64,000 bases of DNA. Origin: Amylostereum areolatum. Its lineage: Eukaryota > Basidiomycota > Agaricomycetes > Russulales > Stereaceae. Of the stretch, positions 1-9,698 are shown one piece after another (the stretch's first letter is position 1; every line of letters starts with the position of its first letter). Below the pieces are notes generated by a model that did not search any database, had not been told where the DNA came from, and saw only the letters and a program-made list of their open reading frames with translations. The stretch is from assembly GCA_012932865.1 (NCBI GenBank), contig SAXG01000002.1, forward strand, positions 1,612,001-1,676,000, in the 5' to 3' direction. Position numbers and translations under genes: made by a program.

Positions 1-993
1 CGTCGCTTTTTACGGCTACGGAGTCTGCGATATTCAGCTCAATCCCGGGCTGAATCCCCAACCATTAGTATGTGTCCTCGTTTCACAGTGCAATTCAGAG
101 TCTGAATATGCTCTTTAGCGCATTCAGATTGTTAACGGTTACCTACAACGCACATCCGAAGCCACCCCTCGCACTCCGGCCAGCAATAACAAGCGAACAC
201 CGCCCCAAACCGGCGGTTCCGATTCGGTACCTTCGCTTCGCTATGTGTCCGACTCTGAGCCCGATCGTCTCGCCGGGATGGCACCGGGGGGGTGGGATGA
301 CGAGGGATTGGACGATGCTTGCGTCCGCGGACGTGCAGGTGCGTATCTGATCCATTGCATCACTCAATATTACTAACAACAAACTGTATCCCCATCGCGC
401 TTTAGAGCCCGATCCCTACACCATTGCAACACCCTGTTCATCCCCCCCACCTCACCATCTCAATCCTCCTGTTCTCAAGCTGATCCCAGCTTCGCAAAGC
501 AAGTTTGGACGCCTTCCATCCTCTGACCCTCCTGGTCCAGGGTCAATAGATGCACGGGAGTGTGGATCCGAGCGGTATGATTTCGTCGTCTCGGTCTCGT
601 ATATACTCCCTCGCTCATGCTCCTGTTAGTTCGACTTCTGACACAGATGACGATCAACTGTCTCCTCGCCCCCACGCAGGAAACAGTACCAAAAGGCAAC
701 ACTCACCTCCGAGTGTCTACCGCGCCACTAAGCGACAATGTTCGCAATCGCTTCCATCGTTGCCTTCGACTCCACGGGGCCACCCTCCTGTCACCCTACC
801 TAACACTGCTGTCAACGCCACACCACCCCCAAACCCACCATCTCCAAGCAGCCCTCATCTTCCTCCAGCAGCCACCCAAGAGGTAGTGGATGGGACATTG
901 TTCAACGAGCCGGGTTATAGTGCGGTATTTGAGTTCCTTGACATGATTGTGAACCCGACGCAAACTCCGGGTGCGGATTCGGCAGTAGGTTAG
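1..993 (+). CDS. Hypothetical Ser/Pro-rich protein, 5' end outside window
   Basis: This is the C-terminal part of a spliced gene that enters from the left edge. Four coding segments join in one open frame: 1-67, 119-338, 406-574 and 630-993, with GT-AG introns of 51, 67 and 55 nt. The visible protein is rich in Ser, Pro and Thr and has a basic patch (TKRQ), so it looks largely disordered. A short, more ordered C-terminus reads YSAVFEFLDMIVNP. I do not recognise the family. The stop lies 9 bp from the stop of the convergently transcribed Plavaka transposase. It could therefore be a second gene of the same element, but this is inference from position only. Confidence 0.5.
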
Positions 994-1002
994 AGTGTTA
1001 CA

Positions 1003-1155
1003 TCAAAAAGCAATCTCGTACATATGATGATCGGCAAATTTGTTAACGTAGTACGATATGAACGAGTCCAACGAGTAAGAAAAGTGGAAATCAAATGGGA
1101 TGAATCCTTCCCCAAAGACGGGGAGGAGATGTGCGCTACGAAGCACGGTGTCCAG
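1003..1155 (-). pseudogene. Plavaka transposase, severed C-terminal 50 codons
   Basis: This is the end of the last exon of the transposase whose main body lies at 9699-12932. It is separated from it by the gypsy insertion. With the element and one target-site copy removed, the frame runs without a break from ...VQSVEH at 9699 into LDTVLRSAHLLPVFG and ends ...KFADHHMYEIAF with TGA at 1003-1005. A closing block of the type RSAHLxPVFG...YYVNKFADxHxxEIAF is, from memory, typical of Plavaka transposases. This supports the join independently of the target-site match. Confidence 0.88.
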
Positions 1156-1160
1156 GTGTT
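1156..1160. repeat. Target site duplication, left copy (GTGTT)
   Basis: Five bases directly before the 5' LTR. The same GTGTT occurs at 9699-9703, directly after the 3' LTR. A 5-bp duplication is usual for Ty3/gypsy integrases. Confidence 0.95.
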
Positions 1161-1653
1161 TGTCATGAACGTTACCATTCCGGACATCTCGGACACCTCG
1201 GGGACCTCGGGGATAATATCCCAATTCATTTTTATTTTCATTTCTATCTGACTACTCATCACTTAGTAACACTCCGTCACTCCGGTGGAGACTCGGCTTA
1301 TCCTTGTTCCTTCCTGACGTCATGACTCCAGGCTCGTCTTATCATCGCTTCTCTTGACTCCACATGACATCATAATGCTGCGCATGACATCATGCCGCTC
1401 CGGACCCGGCTCATCCTTATTGTCTCGCTTACTGATCCTGCTGCGCATGTATCTATACTTAGCTCTGCTTACTGACCGCCATGTGTCGTAGCTTACTAAG
1501 TGACTCTGCCTCGTAGTATATAAGGGCTCCGTTCCTCCTGTACATATTCCCCATCTCGACCTGGTCAATACTACCGACCTTACCCCCCATCGTCCCTCTT
1601 CACTTGTGTCACACGTAGTCGCCTAGTGCTCGTCACTAAGGCCGTTGCTGACA
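1161..1653 (+). repeat. 5' LTR of gypsy element
   Basis: 493 bp, starting TGTCATGAAC and ending GTTGCTGACA. It begins with short imperfect direct repeats (GGACACCTCGGGGACCTCGG) and has a TATA box at 1517. The region downstream of the TATA box is the predicted R/U5 part. The 249-nt frame inside it on the minus strand recurs in the other LTR and is not considered a gene. Confidence 0.97.
1517..1524 (+). promoter_or_regulatory. TATA box of the 5' LTR (TATATAAG)
   Basis: It lies about 36 bp upstream of position 1553. A start near 1553 would give an RNA beginning AUCUCGACCU, which is complementary to the sequence just after the LTR. Confidence 0.7.
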
Positions 1654-1655
1654 TA

Positions 1656-1665
1656 AGGTCGAGAT
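1656..1665 (+). other. Self-priming primer-binding site (AGGTCGAGAT)
   Basis: It starts two bases after the 5' LTR and is the exact reverse complement of 1553-1562 in the R region. I saw no obvious match to the usual initiator-methionine tRNA primer site here. Tf1/sushi-type chromoviruses prime reverse transcription by annealing the first ~11 nt of their own RNA to such a site. Use here is inferred. Confidence 0.72.
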
Positions 1666-2127
1666 CTACTTCACCATCGCACTACCCGACGACCATCGTA
1701 GCGTAGCATACCTGTCCGTAGTAGACGCCTTATTGCGCTACTAACTCCACTTTTTCTTCGTGCCGCCTCGGATCATTGCCCCCAGCGTACGCGACTAGTC
1801 ACCCCGATTCTGTGGTCGTGTGCACGCATCAGCGGCGCCGGCTTGACGTAACCGCGTTACGTTACACGTACTCGGGGCCCCTCGAACACCACGAGAACCC
1901 AGACGTGACAGTTGAAGGTGCACCTAACGGTGTAGGAGGCTAGTAAAAGCGACAAAGGGAAAGTGACCCGAGAAGTTCTTGGGCTCGTGACCCTTGAACG
2001 AAGAGACAGCCAACAGGCCGAGAAGGCTGAGGCAGACCGTCTTGCGATTGGAAAGACCAGTGACATATCCCTCGACACCCGATCCCCTTGCCGTACTAGT
2101 AACCGTCCTCGACTCGGGGGCTAGTAC
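1666..2127 (+). other. Gypsy 5' leader, no supported gene
   Basis: About 460 bp between the primer site and the first long frame. Open frames here overlap the following ORF out of frame and look like shadows. Confidence 0.5.
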
Positions 2128-2880
2128 ATGGGAGAGGAACACCAAGCCTTGGAAGAAGAAAACTTCCATTTCCCCGACTTCGACTTCGTGTATGAACGCG
2201 AAGAATTCACAGCCGTCACCGAAATCGAACGTGACACCGCCATCACCGCCTACTTTGGCGACAACCTCTTCGACGCCCACAACTGGGTCTACGCCTCTGC
2301 GAGCAACCCTGATTGGGGATTTCGGGTTCGAGTTGACTGGACTCGGATCATCGTATCAATTGAACAGGGCCATCCCCGGCTTGAGTTCCGGCCCTATTTC
2401 TCTGCAATCTACCGGAACGAACAACTACCAAATCAGTGGTACAGGCCCCACACCCCCATCCCCCTCTACACCACGACCAGCCCAGAAGGTGGGAGGCCAA
2501 CGCCAACGCCAAGCCCGCCACCGCAAGAAGAAGGCTTCTGGACAGCCCCCAGCAGTCCCCTCCCCTCAACCCACGAGGATTCAGATTCCAGCGGGTCCGC
2601 ACCCCGTAGCTTGCGATCCCTGGACGGATCCCCGCGGATTTATCCACTTGGGCCTTGGACCATCGGAGACGGAGGAGGAATTGGAAGCGAACTAGACGAA
2701 GTTGACGACATCCTCGACCTATACCTCTCCGACACTACCACCCTCATCGACGACGACTCCCTTGAATACGACCCCGACAACCTCGAGTGGGGAGAACCAG
2801 AAAACCTCAATAACAACGACTGGGATCAGATCCCCGTCCCCTACATCGCAACTCCGCCCCAAATCCCTCGCCCACTCTAA
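2128..2880 (+). CDS. Gypsy ORF0-like / gag N-terminal frame
   Basis: A 250-residue acidic and proline-rich frame starting at an ATG. It is in the same reading frame as gag and is separated from it only by a single TAA (2878-2880). No domain is recognised. Acidic runs (DEVDDILDLYL, LIDDDSLEYD) and Pro-rich segments match the composition of the gag N-terminus that follows. It may be the true N-terminal part of gag interrupted by one nonsense mutation, or a separate leader protein. Comparison with other copies of the family would decide. Confidence 0.55.
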   Translation: MGEEHQALEEENFHFPDFDFVYEREEFTAVTEIERDTAITAYFGDNLFDAHNWVYASASNPDWGFRVRVDWTRIIVSIEQGHPRLEFRPYFSAIYRNEQLPNQWYRPHTPIPLYTTTSPEGGRPTPTPSPPPQEEGFWTAPSSPLPSTHEDSDSSGSAPRSLRSLDGSPRIYPLGPWTIGDGGGIGSELDEVDDILDLYLSDTTTLIDDDSLEYDPDNLEWGEPENLNNNDWDQIPVPYIATPPQIPRPL

Positions 2881-4602
2881 ACCGTGTCGTCCACTTACGG
2901 ATTACGCCCCCGCAGTCCCCATCCCCTCCCCCGAGGAATCACCGAAGAATACCTCCGAAGGGAACGAAGATTTCTTTACTTCATCCACTTAGAAGGAGAC
3001 GAAGAAGAAGAACAAGTCTACTTTGTTGACGGAGAGTGGTGTGCCGACGAAGAAGGGAATCAAACCCTCACCGAAGACCACCTCGCCCTCATCGCCCTAG
3101 ACTACGACCGACGTGAAGAACGTCTAAGGAACCAACCTCCCCCCGCACCACCCCCACCCCCACCATATAACCCACCCCCTCGAACCTTCCAAGTCCAAAC
3201 CCACACCGGACCCCTACGACCCCGCTCCCCCCCCTCGTCCGCCTGGAAAAGAAGACAAGCCATGGCCGCCACTGTCCTCAACCGCCGCGCGGCCGATCAA
3301 ACCAACTGCCCCGCCAACATCGCCGCATTCGCCCCCGTCATCGGAAATACCCGCTACGCTTTCCTTAATGGAATAGCGTACGAAGTCGCCAAATTCGAAT
3401 TCACCGACGACCCATTAAATGGAACACAATGGGCCTATGTCGACGCCGGAAACTGGCACGCCTTCAGTAACCTAATCATCGCCGCATTCACTCCCGCCGC
3501 CCCAGGAGCGCCGACAGTCGCTACCGCTAAACGAAAAATCCACGCCGCCAAACCACGGGAGTACAGCGGAAAACGTTCTGAATACGCGGACTTCAAACAT
3601 GAAGTCACCAGTTACATCGAAGCGGCCCCCCAAGACTTCATCAGTGAAATCGACCAAGTCCGCTTTATTCTCAGTTACATGAGGGAAGGCGCCGCCAAGG
3701 AATGGGCGCGCAACTTCAAAGACGCCAATGTCCTCACCGCCGGAACCACGGTCACTATGGCCAACTTCATCACCGCCCTCGACGCCTCCTTCGTCAGCAC
3801 CTCGGATCAGCAAGACGCGCTCAATGAACTGGATCAGTTCAAAATGGGGAACAAATCAGCCGACGAATTCTTCGTTAAGTTCGAACAAATTGCGCGACGC
3901 GCTAACGTTATCCCCACCAACGACGACGCCTGGTTCCTTCGTATTCTCAAAGCCAACATCAAGATAGAGATACTGAAGAACATCTTCCGCAGCCCGCCGG
4001 TCCCCACCACATACACCGACTGGAAGAAACGCGTCACCGAGATGGACAATGCCTGGCGCGAAATCTCCGAAATGCACCGCGGACACCCCTCCTCCTCCAC
4101 CCATACCACCTCCAAACCCAAAGACGTCAAAGATGCCACGGGTACCATTCATGGAGGCGGTGGACAAGCCATGGACATAGGCGCCGTCGATACCAAGGGA
4201 CGCTGCTTCAAATGTGGAATGACCAACCACATCTCCAAGGACTGCAAAGCGTCGGTCGAATATATCCGAAAAAAGTGGGGACGCGATCGCTACAGCACGT
4301 CTCCCAATTACAAAGGACCCCGCTCCTCGAACACCCCGCGACCGCCTCCCTTCAAACGCAACCCCAACCAGCAAGCAAGGTCCCAGACCACGGAAGAGTT
4401 CGCCTCGCCCAAAGAATGGATTAACACTCTAGATGACGAGCAGCGAAAAATGATCCTCCGCGCTCTGGTGGAAACCGACGGCAAAACCACGCCGACGCCC
4501 AAGACGGAAGCAAAGAAGAAGAAGAAGGACAAAGACAAGGTAGTCGACGACAGGAGCACCAAGAGCGGTGGATCGGATGCCGACGCGGAGTCGGATTTTT
4601 AG
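2881..4602 (+). CDS. gag: Gag capsid/nucleocapsid protein of gypsy element
   Basis: The open frame runs from just after the TAA to 4602. The first in-frame ATG is at 3262 (context GCCATGG) and would give 446 residues. The upstream 126 codons are acidic and Pro-rich and are open but lack an ATG. The middle part has the retrotransposon gag pattern (REYSGKRSEYADFKHEV, then FILSYMREGAAKEWA). A CCHC zinc knuckle, CFKCGMTNHISKDC (C-x2-C-x4-H-x4-C), begins at about residue 315 counted from 3262, followed by a Lys-rich tail. The gag stop is 11 bp before the pol ATG in another frame. Pol expression therefore needs reinitiation or frameshifting. Confidence 0.9.
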   Translation, partial: TVSSTYGLRPRSPHPLPRGITEEYLRRERRFLYFIHLEGDEEEEQVYFVDGEWCADEEGNQTLTEDHLALIALDYDRREERLRNQPPPAPPPPPPYNPPPRTFQVQTHTGPLRPRSPPSSAWKRRQAMAATVLNRRAADQTNCPANIAAFAPVIGNTRYAFLNGIAYEVAKFEFTDDPLNGTQWAYVDAGNWHAFSNLIIAAFTPAAPGAPTVATAKRKIHAAKPREYSGKRSEYADFKHEVTSYIEAAPQDFISEIDQVRFILSYMREGAAKEWARNFKDANVLTAGTTVTMANFITALDASFVSTSDQQDALNELDQFKMGNKSADEFFVKFEQIARRANVIPTNDDAWFLRILKANIKIEILKNIFRSPPVPTTYTDWKKRVTEMDNAWREISEMHRGHPSSSTHTTSKPKDVKDATGTIHGGGGQAMDIGAVDTKGRCFKCGMTNHISKDCKASVEYIRKKWGRDRYSTSPNYKGPRSSNTPRPPPFKRNPNQQARSQTTEEFASPKEWINTLDDEQRKMILRALVETDGKTTPTPKTEAKKKKKDKDKVVDDRSTKSGGSDADAESDF

Positions 4603-4613
4603 AGGGGCGAAGG

Positions 4614-7600
4614 ATGAACACGGCATCCAACGCCTCGAAACCAGTTTCTCGATGGCCTCTTTCTCGCATTCTATCATCAGGACTCTCTGTACCCTCTCGC
4701 TTCCCTGACCCGGATTTCTTCAATCGCTGGCCCCATTCTCGTTTACGATCACATGTACATCCCTCACTGGAAAAGGACTCGGTGAAGACCGAGACTACGA
4801 CGCGCGATGGCTGGGGCGCGTCGCTGGACACAATTAAATCCCCTCCTCCCCCGTATATGTCGCTCCGCACGTCCAACACGACGATAAACTGTAGCCCAGG
4901 TGAGAAGCCTGCCCTCAAGAAGGACGAAGAAAGGAAGAAATTCACGGTCGGATGGACGGCCTTCAACACCGTCGACTGGGCCGCCCCGAAAATCCTGGAT
5001 CCAATTAAGCCGCGGACCTTCACATGGCCCGCGTTCAACCCCTTCCTCCGAGTGCCACCGGTGAAACTCCCTAAGACATCGCGCGCTCATGTGGGCACCA
5101 TCCATGAGGAGGATACGGATGTCACCCAACCACCTCCCCGAGAGGAAAAGGGCATAGTTCGACCTCCTCAGGGCGGATACACGCCAGATCCTTCTGGCAA
5201 GGTCGGGGACACGAAGCCGGAAAACGGAGACGGGGGTTGCATTGACAGGGAAATCCCGGTGGACCCGAGTTTAGCTCGGGACAGGGGAGGCGCGACGGCA
5301 GGGGCGCCCCCCACAGGTGTAGATACGTCACGAAAATATGCGTTACCAAGAACTGCGCAATGGACCTTGAAACGCTTAAGGGAAAACAAACCTGAAAGCG
5401 CGATCGCAGAACTACGGATATGGACTCATCATAAGCGACGAGAAGAAGCCACCCACGAAGCCGTTCAAGAGATCGGCCAAATGGGAGACGAACAAGCGAT
5501 CCAAGCCTTGCACGAGCTTCACTCACCCATGAGGTTCATACGATCAAACGGACGACGAGAGCAGATCAACGTCCCCATCCGGCTCCAGTTCGGTCCAAAG
5601 ACAGTAAACGCCCAGGCCCTAATCGATAGCGGATGTACGGGGTCGTGCATTGACGAAGCCTTCGTCAAAAAACACGACATCCCTACTAAGAAAACCGCAC
5701 GACCGATTCCGGTTAAAAACGCAGACGGAACCCACAACTCGGGAGGACCAATAACCGAGTACGTTACGGCGCATGTAACCATTCACGGACACGAAGAAGA
5801 CCTTGACTTGGCGGTTTCACACCTCGGAATGAACGTCTACATCGGTCACGAATGGCTTCGACAGCACAACCCGTCGATCAATTGGACAGAAGGGACTATC
5901 ACGTTCGACAGGTGCCCCCAGGAATGCCAACCCACGAAATTCAACATCGATGAGAAAGATGAGGAAACACCTGACGAAGTCTATCCTCTAGAAGAAGGCG
6001 AACAATTATACGCCTTTGACTGGGAAGGTTACCAATCATCGACCTCGCTATACGTCAGGACACTTGCTTCGGACATCGCCATTGCGGAAAACGCGAAGAA
6101 AAAGGCTCAAACCTTCGCGGAACGCGTCCCCTCGGATTATCACGAATTTAAGGACATCTTCGACAAAGACGACTTTGATAAACTCCCAAAAAGACGACCT
6201 TGGGACCACGCCATCGAACTCAAGCCCGATTTCACACCCGTAGATTGCAAAGTCTACCCATTGACGCTTGACGAGCAAGGGAAACTAGACGACTTTCTCG
6301 AAGAAAACCTACGCTCCGGACGCATCCGCAACTCAAAATCCCCGATGGCCTCACCGTTTTTCTTCATTAAAAAGAAAGACGGATCCCTCCGACCGGTGCA
6401 AGACTACAGACGGCTTAACGACATGACCATAAAAAATCGTTATCCACTCCCACTCGTACAGGAACTCCTCGACAAGTTAAAAGGAGCCAAGGTATTCACC
6501 AAACTCGACGTACGATGGGGATACAACAACGTCCGCATCAAGGAAGGAGACGAATGGAAAGCCGCATTCCGCACCAACAAGGGACTCTTTGAACCAACGG
6601 TCATGTTTTTTGGCCTCACGAACTCGCCCGCCACCTTCCAAGCCATGATGAACGACCTCTTCCGAGACCTGATCCATGAAGGCATTATAGTTGTCTACCT
6701 CGATGACATCCTGATCTTTACGGAAACGCTTGAACAACACCGGCGGGCCGTCAAACAGGTACTCCAAATCCTACGCGACAACAACCTGTACCTAAAACCG
6801 GAAAAATGCGACTTCGAGCAGGAAGAAATCGAATACCTAGGAATGATCGTAGGACACGGCAAGGTCCGAATGGACCCCGCCAAAGTCGCAGCTATTACCA
6901 ACTGGACCGCCCCCACGACAAAAAAACAATTACAATCGTTCCTCGGATTCTGCAACTTCTACAGACGCTTCGTACCGGATTTCAGTCGAATCGCGCATGA
7001 TCTAACCAAGCTCACGGGTCATACGGACTGGGAATGGACAGACGCTCAACAAGTGGCCTTCGAAGAACTCAAACGGCGAATCACATCACAACCGGTCCTA
7101 GCCATTCCCACGGATAACGAAAAGTTCCGTGTCGAAGCCGATTCATCCGACTACGCCACCGGAGCAGTACTATCGCAGAAGCAAGCCAACGGCCAATGGC
7201 ACCCCATTGCCTACTTTTCCAAAGCACTAAGCCCAGCCGAACGCAACTACGAAATCTACGATAAGGAACTGCTAGCGATTATGTCGGCCCTAGACGAATG
7301 GCGACAATACCTTATGGGCGCCCGACAACCGTTCGACATATGGACCGATCACCGTAACCTGACCTACTTCCGGAAAGCGCAGAAACTCAACCGACGACAA
7401 GCAAGATGGTTAATGGAGTTACAAGAGTACAACTTCACCCTGACGCATAAAGCCGGCAACCAAGTGGGCAAGCCCGACGCCATTTCACGACAGGCGGGGC
7501 TTAAAAAGGGGGAAAATGACAACAAAGACGTCGTCCTCCTTAAAACCGAGCTGTTCCGTGCACTCAGGACACCCGAAGGATCAGGAATAATGGTGGATGG

Positions 7601-9092
7601 ACCGGAAAACGCCTTCATCACGCGCATAAAAGGGACAACCAAGCAGGATGACTCAGTAAAAAGAGCGCTAGCCATGAAAGTCAAGGGATGGAAGGAACAA
7701 GAAAACAATCTTTTTACGTTCCAACAACGAATCTACGTACCCCGCGACAAAAAGCTACGCGCAGACATCATCCAGGCTCACCATGACGGACCACTCAATG
7801 GACACCCAGGACGCTACAAAACACACGAACTCATCACGCGCAACTATTGGTGGCCGGCAATACGAGACGACGTACGAAAGTACGTCGAAGGCTGCGAAAC
7901 GTGCCAACGGAACAAAATACGCCACGACCAAATAGCCGCCCCGCTGCATCCACACGAGCCTCCCAAGGGACCATGGGAGCACGTCTCAATCGACTTTGTC
8001 ATGCCGTTACCCGTCTCAGAAGGATACGACGCCATCTGTAATGTCAACTGCATGGGCACCAAGCAAGTCGTATTCTGGGCCACAACCAAAGACCTCACCG
8101 AAGACGAATTAGCCAAAGAATTCTTACGCAATGTCGTGCCCCATCATGGTGTCCCGCGAAAGATCGTCAGCGATCGAGGCAGCGTATTCGTCTCCAAATT
8201 CACGAAGGCCTTGTGCGAACAACTAGGAATTGAAGCCAACCCCTCCACGGCGTACCACCCCCAAACCGATGGACAAACCGAACGCTCCAATATGACGATG
8301 GAAAACTACCTCCGCATCTATGTAAACCATCGTCAGGACAACTGGGCCCATTTCCTACCCCTGGCCATGACCGCGTTCAACAATATGACCCATTCATCCA
8401 TCGGCATGTCCCCTAACTTCGCCAATTATGGTCGCGAACTCTACCTCGGAACAAATCCCCGCCGCGAAACAACCAACCCCACGGCCAACGAACTCGCTCA
8501 GCGAATGCGAGACATCTACACCGAAGCACGCTCCGCCCTCAAGGCCGCTCAAAATGATCAGAAGCGGTTCTATGATCGTAACAAAGCCGACCCCGTGGAC
8601 TACCATGTCGGGGACTTCGTATGGTTGGAAGCCAAAACTCGCGACGGACAGACGGTGATCCATACCGTACGACCAATGCAGAAGCTAGACGCCAAACGAT
8701 TCGGGCCGTTCAAAGTTCTGAAAAAGGTTGGGGCATCGGCGTACCATCTTCAACTCCCGAAGACGTGGGGACGTAAATACACAGTGTTCAACGAATCCCT
8801 CTTATCACCGCACAACAGTCCTGCCTTCGACCAACAGAAAAAAGCACCACCTCCGCCCCCTGACCTTATCCAAGGAGAAGAATTCTACGAAGTAGAATCC
8901 ATCGTCGACGTCCGTAGAAAGTCGAAACGCCTCGAATTCCTGGTCCATTGGAAAGGGTACGATCAAAGTGAAGATACCTGGGAACCAAAGACAAATCTGG
9001 GGAAAGCCAAGAAACCCCTAGACGACTTCTACCGCCGCCACCCCACCGCCTTAAGACTGCTCAAATGGCTCCTCATACGCCGATTACGATAG
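4614..9092 (+). CDS. pol: Pol polyprotein: PR-RT-RNase H-integrase-chromodomain
   Basis: One uninterrupted frame of 1,492 residues. A retropepsin motif, LIDSGCTGS, has its aspartate at about residue 338. Reverse transcriptase follows with the YLDD box at about 695-698. RNase H begins with FRVEADSSDYATG (about 840). The integrase has an HHCC zinc region (GHPGRYKTH ... CETCQRNK) and a catalytic triad at about D1127, D1187 and E1223; the last two are 35 residues apart, as expected. A chromodomain (about 1421-1475; EFLVHWKGYDQSEDTWEP) closes the protein and places it among chromoviruses, where this domain directs integration to marked chromatin. All catalytic residues are present, so the copy looks competent. 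Confidence 0.97.
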   Translation: MNTASNASKPVSRWPLSRILSSGLSVPSRFPDPDFFNRWPHSRLRSHVHPSLEKDSVKTETTTRDGWGASLDTIKSPPPPYMSLRTSNTTINCSPGEKPALKKDEERKKFTVGWTAFNTVDWAAPKILDPIKPRTFTWPAFNPFLRVPPVKLPKTSRAHVGTIHEEDTDVTQPPPREEKGIVRPPQGGYTPDPSGKVGDTKPENGDGGCIDREIPVDPSLARDRGGATAGAPPTGVDTSRKYALPRTAQWTLKRLRENKPESAIAELRIWTHHKRREEATHEAVQEIGQMGDEQAIQALHELHSPMRFIRSNGRREQINVPIRLQFGPKTVNAQALIDSGCTGSCIDEAFVKKHDIPTKKTARPIPVKNADGTHNSGGPITEYVTAHVTIHGHEEDLDLAVSHLGMNVYIGHEWLRQHNPSINWTEGTITFDRCPQECQPTKFNIDEKDEETPDEVYPLEEGEQLYAFDWEGYQSSTSLYVRTLASDIAIAENAKKKAQTFAERVPSDYHEFKDIFDKDDFDKLPKRRPWDHAIELKPDFTPVDCKVYPLTLDEQGKLDDFLEENLRSGRIRNSKSPMASPFFFIKKKDGSLRPVQDYRRLNDMTIKNRYPLPLVQELLDKLKGAKVFTKLDVRWGYNNVRIKEGDEWKAAFRTNKGLFEPTVMFFGLTNSPATFQAMMNDLFRDLIHEGIIVVYLDDILIFTETLEQHRRAVKQVLQILRDNNLYLKPEKCDFEQEEIEYLGMIVGHGKVRMDPAKVAAITNWTAPTTKKQLQSFLGFCNFYRRFVPDFSRIAHDLTKLTGHTDWEWTDAQQVAFEELKRRITSQPVLAIPTDNEKFRVEADSSDYATGAVLSQKQANGQWHPIAYFSKALSPAERNYEIYDKELLAIMSALDEWRQYLMGARQPFDIWTDHRNLTYFRKAQKLNRRQARWLMELQEYNFTLTHKAGNQVGKPDAISRQAGLKKGENDNKDVVLLKTELFRALRTPEGSGIMVDGPENAFITRIKGTTKQDDSVKRALAMKVKGWKEQENNLFTFQQRIYVPRDKKLRADIIQAHHDGPLNGHPGRYKTHELITRNYWWPAIRDDVRKYVEGCETCQRNKIRHDQIAAPLHPHEPPKGPWEHVSIDFVMPLPVSEGYDAICNVNCMGTKQVVFWATTKDLTEDELAKEFLRNVVPHHGVPRKIVSDRGSVFVSKFTKALCEQLGIEANPSTAYHPQTDGQTERSNMTMENYLRIYVNHRQDNWAHFLPLAMTAFNNMTHSSIGMSPNFANYGRELYLGTNPRRETTNPTANELAQRMRDIYTEARSALKAAQNDQKRFYDRNKADPVDYHVGDFVWLEAKTRDGQTVIHTVRPMQKLDAKRFGPFKVLKKVGASAYHLQLPKTWGRKYTVFNESLLSPHNSPAFDQQKKAPPPPPDLIQGEEFYEVESIVDVRRKSKRLEFLVHWKGYDQSEDTWEPKTNLGKAKKPLDDFYRRHPTALRLLKWLLIRRLR

Positions 9093-9205
9093 AAGCCAAC
9101 CATACGATCATGAAGGCTGCCCATGAGCGTCTGGACAAACATCTTGTGTGCCGAAGGGTTTATCGTCGGGATTCAACGAGGACGTTGAATCTAACGGGAA
9201 GGTGA
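9093..9205 (+). other. Gypsy 3' region with polypurine tract
   Basis: A short non-coding stretch after pol. The purine-rich GGGAAGGTGA at 9196-9205 abuts the 3' LTR and is the expected plus-strand primer, though it contains one T. Confidence 0.6.
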
Positions 9206-9698
9206 TGTCATGAACGTTACCATTCCGGACATCTCGGACACCTCGGGGACCTCGGGGATAATATCCCAATTCATTTTTATTTTCATTTCTATCTGACTAC
9301 TCATCACTTAGTAACACTCCGTCACTCCGGTGGAGACTCGGCTTATCCTTGTTCCTTCCTGACGTCATGACTCCAGGCTCGTCTTATCATCGCTTCTCTT
9401 GACTCCACATGACATCATAATGCTGCGCATGACATCATGCCGCTCCGGACCTGGCTCATCCTTATTGTCTCGCTTACTGATCCTGCTGCGCATGTATCTA
9501 TACTTAGCTCTGCTTACTGACCGCCGTGTGTCGTAGCTTACTAAGTGACTCTGCCTCGTAGTATATAAGGGCTCCGTTCCTCCTGTACATATTCCCCATC
9601 TCGACCTGGTCAATACTACCGACCTTACCCCCCATCGTCCCTCTTCACTTGTGTCACACGTCGTCGCCTAGTGCTCGTCACTAAGGCCGTTGCTGACA
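9206..9698 (+). repeat. 3' LTR of gypsy element
   Basis: 493 bp, differing from the 5' LTR at three positions by my reading. It is followed by GTGTT at 9699-9703. Confidence 0.97.

Larger units (their letters stand above)
1161..9698 (+). mobile_element. Ty3/gypsy chromovirus, full length (8,538 bp)
   Basis: A complete LTR retrotransposon with two 493-bp LTRs (TG...CA), matching GTGTT target duplications, a self-complementary primer site, an ORF0-like frame, gag and pol in the order PR-RT-RH-IN-chromodomain. By my reading the two LTRs differ at only three positions (CCCGG/CCTGG, GCCATG/GCCGTG, CGTAGTC/CGTCGTC), about 0.6 percent, so the insertion is recent. It sits in the last exon of a Plavaka transposase, in opposite orientation to that gene. 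Pol is open from end to end. The one visible blemish is a TAA at 2878-2880 between ORF0 and gag. Confidence 0.97.

Noticed and set aside
1320..1568. 82-codon minus-strand frame, repeated at 9365-9613
   Set aside because: It lies inside the LTRs; its recurrence is due to LTR identity, not gene conservation.
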